Shown: one piece after another, positions 57,780 to 64,000 of the stretch
How the letters are laid out: each line of letters begins with the position of its first letter
How positions within the stretch are numbered: position 1 is the first letter of the stretch
Source of the DNA: Laguncularia racemosa
Lineage: Eukaryota; Streptophyta; Magnoliopsida; Myrtales; Combretaceae
Direction: 5' to 3'
NCBI GenBank assembly: GCA_037954665.1
Contig: JBBMOL010000018.1
Coordinates: 1,736,001-1,800,000, forward strand
DNA length: 64,000 bases
Notes under the pieces: generated by a model
Told to the model about the DNA's origin: nothing
Databases searched by the model: none
The model's input: only the letters and a program-made list of their open reading frames with translations
Made by a program: the position numbers and the translations under genes

Positions 57780-59520
57780 CATTAACATGAAACGTAATCA
57801 AGCACTATAAAAAAAATATAACCATATATGGCCAACCACGTGGCCATATTGCATTCTAGCCCTCAACTACAACCTTTTATGCCAACATGGTGATCGGATA
57901 TCAACCAAATAAATATGAGATCCTTTATGACATACTACAAAATACATTATAAGAGCCAACTCCAACTATCCTCACACTCTTTATCTTTTAATGCAAAGGC
58001 CAACAATACAATTTGGATCTCACCATTTGCACTTGTTATAATGAGTAAATTATGCTTGTATTTACCATGTAGATGTGTACCATCAATGGTAATTATCAAC
58101 TTGCATCAAAGGAAATGGTTAACTAATTGCACTTAATACTAACATTGTTGAAAATAAGTTAACAAACATACCTATAATGAATTAATGAATCAATGTACGA
58201 TCCAAATACCCAAAATACCCTTTCAAAAATCACATGGCCAACATCATTAGTATCCAAACATTTCCACTCAACCATGGTACTTGGATTAACCTCTTATATG
58301 GAATTAAGTCGACATAATAGCATGACATATAAATCTTCTCATCTACCATATATCTGTTCAATGACCTTCCACTTTGCCTCCTAAATGCTCTTCATATAAA
58401 TAGTGTACCCATATTGATTATAGATGGATGTTTAGAACTATTAAATCTTAACACTTAGAGAGTGTCATACCTCCATGATCACAAACCCAACTAATGTGGT
58501 CAAGTCCAATTAAGGGTGATCATGGCTTATAACAGCATTCACACATGTATGTGATCCATCAAACTTGGTAATCAGAAAACACCCAACATGCTTCTTCAGT
58601 CATGCACGAAGTCTCTATTTGCAACCTTTATCCTAATCATGACATCCTACAGACCATATTTTCTTATTCAATTCCACCACAACGTAGTTATGGTGATTTA
58701 TTATGTGATGCATCTTCACTATGTGTATCGGGTGTTCTTTCTTCTTAAAATGCATCCCCACCTTAAACTCATTACTAAAACTTCAATTATCATTCTCCTC
58801 ATTCTCATCTACTACATACTCACTACCCACAATTACTTTAATATATATATATATATATATATGTAGGCTTTAAGCAACCAACAACATCAACATTTCTTGG
58901 AAACCCCTACCACCAATGATTCTTCCTTTGCATTCAATGGGGCTCATTGCATATCTCAAGCTACTCCCCACTTTGCTTGCTATCACCATCATTGCTACTA
59001 TCATTGGAATCCTTTGTAGGATCTCCATAAGCTTAGTCAATCTCATTGTTAGTTTTCCAATTTGTTTCACTTAGACTTTAAATAATTGGAGATGTTAAAT
59101 TACGACTACTACTTACTTCGTGGGTTGCATGAATATGTTAGAATTCAGCCACCTATGGTTCAATTGGATCAAAACAATAAGCCTCTTGCTCTAACCTATT
59201 CCTAATTGCGAATGGTAACTCAAGTTCATAAACTTGCACATAGAACTCTACTAAGCCACTAACTTACTTTTTCCTTGTACATATGCCAACATCTAGTGCA
59301 TATCATCATCATTAAGAGCCATAACATAAAAATAATCCCTATAAAATCCAACGATAAGGCACCTATTTATCAATTCAATTTAGTGGGCCATTCTATTAAT
59401 ATGAAGACGATTGCATATGATACTTAACAATTCTTCATACTTTGCATTTACACTAATTGAACGCTTAGCAATATATGGAAGTTTGAAACAAAATTTCAAC
59501 ACTAATATACCTACACGACA
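57780..59520 (-). pseudogene. MULE (Mutator-like) transposase ghost
   Basis: Minus-strand order: a ubiquitin-like N-terminal part near 59460-59240 (VNAKYEELLSIICNRLHINR, ALNDDDMH.MLAYV, EFYVQVYELELPF); a zinc-binding segment near 58580-58500 (ITKFDGSHTCVNAVISHDHP); and the transposase core near 58115-57950, with ITIDGTHLHGKYKHNLLIITSA, then IQIVLLAFALKDKECEDSWSWLL and an ISDHHVGI box. IDGTHL and ISDHHVG contain the first two catalytic Asp positions. The part with the third acidic residue and the SWIM zinc finger is missing; the PMD frame begins where it would be. Stops and frameshifts throughout. Confidence 0.8.
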
Positions 59521-60629
59521 CCAGTATTCATCTAATTGCAATAAGAGTACACACATTCACTTAACATCTTATCTTCATTGCTTTCCCCATAGTCACAAAC
59601 ACAAAAACAAACCAACAACTCTACATACACATAAACATAACTTCAACACATGTATTTCACCCAAAAAAAAAAAAAAACACTATAAGATCACAAAAAACTA
59701 AATATGATTTAGCCAAAAAAAAAAAACCACTTTTTCATATAAAAACCCACAACACATGAAAAACCAATGTCAATCTTGTGCCTACATAATGAACCATAAA
59801 TAGCACACTTCACAACTACTAACTAGCAATTAAAGTAGCTAAAATATGAGATTTTTTCAAGAAAAAATTCAAATGTTTACCTAATCCACATTTTAGAGAG
59901 AGAGATGCCTCAAATCTTCAAAAATCATAACCTTAAATGTGTAATCTACTAACCAACAATGATTCATAAGTGATTGGAGGTAAAAATCAAGTGGGTAAAG
60001 TGTTTTTTTTTAAAAAAAACAAAAAAACAAAATTGGATATATGTTAAAAGGGGTTTTACGGATTTTATATTTTAAAAAGAGAAGGAGTCTATGCAAATGA
60101 GAAAGAAAGTCTACTATGTAGACTTACCCTCGATGAAATCATGACATCAAGACATAAGATAAGATTTCAATTACGGTAAATCTATGATTGTTTTGAAAAG
60201 TGCATTTTCTTTTGTAATTTTTCAAAAATAATATTTTATTTCTTTCTAATGAATGAATTTGAAAATTATCTTCCTTTTCCAAAATGCCTAAATTATTTCT
60301 GTTTTTTGTTTAAAAATCCTTTTCCAACATAACAATCAAAGAAAAATTAGAAAAAATATTTTCCTAAAAACAAACAACTACAAAATTGATGGCAGTAGAA
60401 TAAGAAAAGGGGAAATTTTTAAGTACAAGGTTCAAAATGTTTTTTTTTTCTACCTAAAAAAGAAAAAGAAAAAAAAACAAAGAAAAAAATGTTTACTTTG
60501 CCAATTCTTTTCCATTTTAATATTTCACCATCATTTAGTTACATGTGTTTTCTTATAAGGAAAGGAAATTAATATTATTTTTTCTTAAAAAGTTATTAAA
60601 AAAAATATAATAGTTAAGTCTGTGAGTTG
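59521..60629. other. AT-rich DNA upstream of the MULE ghost
   Basis: No gene. A/T runs, and a run of CA/AC-rich words (CACAAACACAAAAACAAACC) near 59594. It would be the 5' flank of the minus-strand MULE. Confidence 0.4.
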
Positions 60630-61560
60630 AATTCACCATTTCCACTATCCAAAATCAATTAAAAAAATGAAATGAAAGTCATGGTTCTTTACTTTGATAA
60701 ATAGACAAAGAAAGTGAAAATATAAAGGAGAGAGAGGGGAAAGAGACAAGAGAGACTAGAAAATAAGAATATAAGACAAAAATATATATAAAAAGGAAGA
60801 GGAAACGGAGGAGAGAGAAAAAGATAAGAGAAACAAAAAGTAATATAAAAGACAAAATTGAAAAAGACAAAAGAGAGTGATGGGATTTAAGTCAAACATA
60901 TGTGATAAAATAATGCGATATATTAATTGCATTTTAACATATGATTTTAATGTAATTTAAAATTATATATTGAAGATATATTTTTTTATATTATATTTTT
61001 AGATTATTTTTAAAAATATTTTGTTTTTAAGATTTTTTAAAAGAATAACAATATTAATTTCCTTTCACTAAGCTTGAAAGAACAATAAAAGTTTGGGGAA
61101 AGGAAATTAATTTTTTTTAAATCTTAAAAATAATCTAAAAATTATAATATCCAAAATTATGTCTTCAACACACAATTTTAAATTACCCTAAAACATGCAT
61201 TGAAAACAGGATTTTAGATATACATTTTTCTCTTAAAATACAATTAATACCTCACATCACTTCACCATACATGTTTAATTAAATCCCATATCTCTCTGTC
61301 CCTTTCATGTTTATCTTTTATATTACTTTTTGTCTCTCTTCTGTTTTTTCTCTCTCCTCAATCGTGTTTGTCTTCTTCTTCTTCTTTTTTTTTTATCTTA
61401 CTTTCTTCTCATTCTTGTCTCTATCCCCTCCCTCTCCTTTGTCTTTTCTCTTTCTCTATCTACTTATTTAACTAAGGAATATGACTTTCTTCTCTCTTTT
61501 TTTCCTTTTTCTTTTTTAATTAAGTTTAGGCAATGGAAATCATGATTTCAACTCATAATT
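60630..61560. repeat. Long inverted repeat (foldback), arms ~430 bp, centre near 61075
   Basis: Left arm GAGAGAGAGGGGAAAGAGACAAGAGAGAC..AAAAAGTAATATAAAAGAC..ATTAATTTCCTTTC pairs with right arm GGAAAGGAAATTAAT..CTTTTATATTACTTTTTGTCTCTC..CTCCCTCTCCTTTGTC. The spacer is about 30 bp (AAGCTTGAAAGAACAATAAAAGTTTGG). Arms are imperfect, about 75-80% paired by eye, and consist of purine-rich versus pyrimidine-rich DNA. Open frames of Ser/Phe/Leu inside are compositional artefacts. Confidence 0.75.
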
Positions 61561-62441
61561 TTAAGAATTGTGTTTGAAAACAGTATTTCAATATTTAAAA
61601 TTCTGTTTTAAGATACAATTTTAACTACTATATTTTTTGGACCATTTTTACAAAGATCTTATTTTTAAAATTAAAAAAAAAATAATAATTGCCATTGGGA
61701 CAATGTTAAAAATAGTACTTAAACTTTGAGTTTTTATACATAAAAATGAGAAATTGAAAAAAAAAAACAATAAAATAAGGATCTAAGAAGTGATATTAGG
61801 CAAATAATGTTGTGAAGGTGCATACAATTGAGTTCATTTTTTTAAACTACATACACCTTTAGTTGAAAGTTTATTTTTATAAAGAAGATGCATGCTCTTC
61901 GATCATACAAAAACTCAAATGAATAGAACATAACCATTATATTCTCACATCGCATTCTCTCTATTTCTCTTAGGTTTTCTTTGCATTCCACTATTTTTGT
62001 CATTTTTTTTTTCACAACTTCCACCCATTCCCACTCCAATTGCAATGTTACATCATGGTATGCAAATTTTTTTCACTCAAATTGCTTTTTACATATGCAT
62101 TTGTAGTAACTCTTTAACATATTAATTTTTCAAAACCCCAGTCTTAAATATGCAATTTAGACATTATTAGTTGCAAATATGTTTGATTCTTGGTTTTGTA
62201 TGAGTAATTGATATAAATAATGTTGAATGTGGGAGTCGGAAATGTGTAGAAGTTGCTTTAGTTGATAGCTCATAATAATGCATATAAGGTATTTGTAAAA
62301 ATGATTTAAATAGAAATTGTTTGTTTAGAGGCCCTCTTTTGTACATAATTAAACAATGTATTTAGGAATAAAATAGCTATACATGGGTTTTGTGGTTGAA
62401 TTTGTAGAGTTTATTATGAGACGAATTGGATATATGTTAGG
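61561..62441. other. AT-rich DNA upstream of the plus-strand MULE fragment
   Basis: Degenerate AATTGTGTTTGAAAACA / AAGATACAATTTTAAC words at 61560-61640 echo 55245-55335. Nothing else recognised; it would be the 5' flank of the plus-strand MULE. Confidence 0.35.
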
Positions 62442-62804
62442 TTGAAAATAATTAAATTTGTGAAATTTATAATATATGTGAATGAAAATATTATGGATGG
62501 CAATGAGCAGTCAAAGTGTGATAAGCAACTAATTAATAAGTTGAAGGTGAAGAAGAATTCCAACTATAGTGAATTCGTACATAAGATATATGGAGGCATT
62601 AGCGTTAAACCCATTACAATGCATGTTAAGATAATACACAAGCACTCACGATACCATCAAGCTAGTGTGTCATACAAATTGATGCCTATAAAGGATGATG
62701 ATAATGTTGAGAATCTTATGGAAATGGCTAAAGTTTTGGGGGAGGATCACACACAAGACTTGTATGTCCAAATTAATAAAGTACCAGGTTCTTCCTATGG
62801 ATAA
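62442..62804 (+). pseudogene. N-terminal fragment of a second MULE transposase
   Basis: 120 codons open from the first Met. Residues about 30-112 read NSNYSEFVHKIYGGISVKPIT, VSYKLMPIKDDDNVENLMEMAKVL and DLYVQINK, the pattern of the ubiquitin-like N-terminal domain of plant MULE transposases (Y-x-[ED]-[LF] start, [DE]DDD-x-[VR] acidic turn, LYVQ strand end). Downstream to about 62960 an acidic stretch (EEHSIEKEVDEAL) continues in frame before stops. The transposase core is not in the window. It points away from the MULE ghost at 57780-59520 and differs from it in sequence. Confidence 0.6.
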
Positions 62805-64000
62805 TACACATTTAGAGCTAATACTTTATCTTATCAGGAAAATGATGGATTAAGTATGATGACTGATTCACTTATATGTGATACATTTGACCCACTATCA
62901 ACTTTTGAACCCTTAGGTAATGAAGAACATTCTATTGAGAAAGAAGTTGATGAGGCTCTCTAGGTTCTAGCTTAAAATGATACCAACATGAAATAAATTA
63001 TACTAGGTGATGATGATGGCAAGTCCTTCTTAGAATGTTGCAAACGACATACATAAAACATATCCTCTAGTTATTGAGAATTTGATGCAAGCACCATAAT
63101 ACCAACAAGAGAGCCAAACAGATAATGTTGGAGTTAGGGACGCAATTCCATTTTTTAACACCAGAGGAGATGATGGTTACACCAAGAAGATATGAATGAG
63201 ACAGCACTAAGTATTTAAGGTCATAATTGGAAGCTGGTAAGTGGCAAATGGAGTCAAAGGAAGAGGAAGGACATACACTATTGACCTCAAGAATCATGTG
63301 TACATGCAATAAGTGATAGATATATAAATTTCCATGTTCCCATGCTTACACAATAGCAACACACTCAAGGCTAGATAGCTATCTAGCCATTGGCTCGTGA
63401 TATAGGTGGTCACATCAATTGTAGTATTACCAAGCTTCAACCAACATAAGAGTCACATGTTTCTTTTACCACTAATACTAGTAGAGTAGCAAGCATAGAT
63501 CTATATTATCTCAAATTACTAGACATTTCATAAAAGTAATAGAATAGGAGAGAATAGATTTATATAGGATTTCTATATGTAAATTTTCAAAGATAGCTAT
63601 ATCCTTAATAAATTTAGTATCAAATTCATGTATATAAAATTCAAATTTTCAATACTAGTAGAGCATAGATCTACCTATATACATGCATTTTCAAATTCAA
63701 ATTCTATATGTATATATATGCATTTTTAACATGCAAAACTCCTTGAACTTTGCATGGATATTCAATTTACTACATAAACCTTTAATTTGTTAAATATAAC
63801 ACTTAAATGAACCTGGTCTAATTCCATTAGTCTCTGTTTGTTGAGGTGTACTTTTTAGTAAATGGATAATGGACATTTAACATTTTATATTAAAATAACA
63901 CCTACATGTATATTTTAATATTAATGATGTCGCATGGCCAACCATCAAGCTAATTAAGTAAAAGACAAAATACAATACTTTATTAAAATATTATTAATGA
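62805..64000. other. Decayed downstream MULE sequence, then AT-rich DNA
   Basis: 62805-63300 may be further eroded MULE sequence (short open pieces only). 63500-64000 is AT-rich; CTAGTAGAG..CATAGATCTA occurs twice (about 63478 and 63655), a small duplication. No gene. Confidence 0.35.

Noticed and set aside
1..64000. tRNA, rRNA, snoRNA or miRNA genes
   Set aside because: I saw no convincing tRNA boxes or rRNA segments. GGTTCAAATG strings near 10093 and 10988 belong to the direct repeat and lack a cloverleaf. Inverted repeats at 12.75, 15.8 and 60.6 kb fit MITEs or foldbacks better than miRNA precursors.

Overview
The window looks like AT-rich intergenic nuclear DNA from a eudicot plant. It is dominated by LTR retrotransposons of different ages (Ty3/Gypsy and Ty1/Copia), Mutator-like (MULE) remnants, MITEs and microsatellites. 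I saw no bacterial-type genes, rRNA, tRNA or CRISPR. The one host gene I can model completely is a three-exon gene at 50554-51396 for a secreted 85-residue precursor. Its end matches the plant tyrosine-sulfated peptide (PSY) pattern DY-x4-AN-x-[KR]-H-x-P.

Layout. 1-9.1 kb: an old minus-strand Ty3/Gypsy element of Tekay/Del chromovirus type, with decayed gag-pol, a chromodomain ghost, a right (5') LTR and a truncated left (3') LTR. 9.1-17.5 kb: repeat-derived filler with a 220-bp direct repeat, a MITE with a 10-bp target-site duplication (TSD), a 115-bp tandem repeat and a second inverted-repeat element. 17.5-19.6 kb: a solo LTR related to the first element, on the plus strand. 19.8-25.6 kb: segmental-duplication copy A, invaded by a deleted Copia element with intact LTR ends and TSD CCATG, and by two LTR-like repeats (R1, R2). 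26.18-32.10 kb: a young Ty3/Gypsy element with 652-bp LTRs (7 mismatches), TSD TATTA, primer-binding site (PBS) and polypurine tract (PPT), and one long gag-pol frame broken only by two TAG codons. 33.3-35.6 kb: duplication copy B, with the better-preserved exon of an unrecognised two-TM protein. 35.7-43.7 kb: almost featureless AT-rich DNA. 43.7-45.8 kb: a Copia gag ghost with a Mutator-like MITE inside it; a second copy of this MITE lies at 19.58 kb. 50.45-51.4 kb: the PSY-like gene. 52.2-52.4 kb: a probable LINE tail. 55.7-59.5 kb: a minus-strand ghost of a MULE transposase followed by a plant mobile domain (PMD) frame. 60.6-61.6 kb: a long inverted repeat. 62.4 kb onward: the N-terminal domain of another MULE on the plus strand, so the two MULE remnants point away from the inverted repeat.

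The observation I rate highest is structural. The LTRs of the young Gypsy element carry six ~65-bp units, each with paired ACACGG/CCGTGT palindromes. Decayed versions of the same motif layout are tandemly arranged in the LTRs of the older Tekay-like family in this window (1.6-1.9, 8.3-8.6 and 18.0-18.4 kb). Two distinct Gypsy lineages therefore carry the same kind of array, next to the promoter in the young element. All family assignments rest on motifs read by eye; no database search was run.
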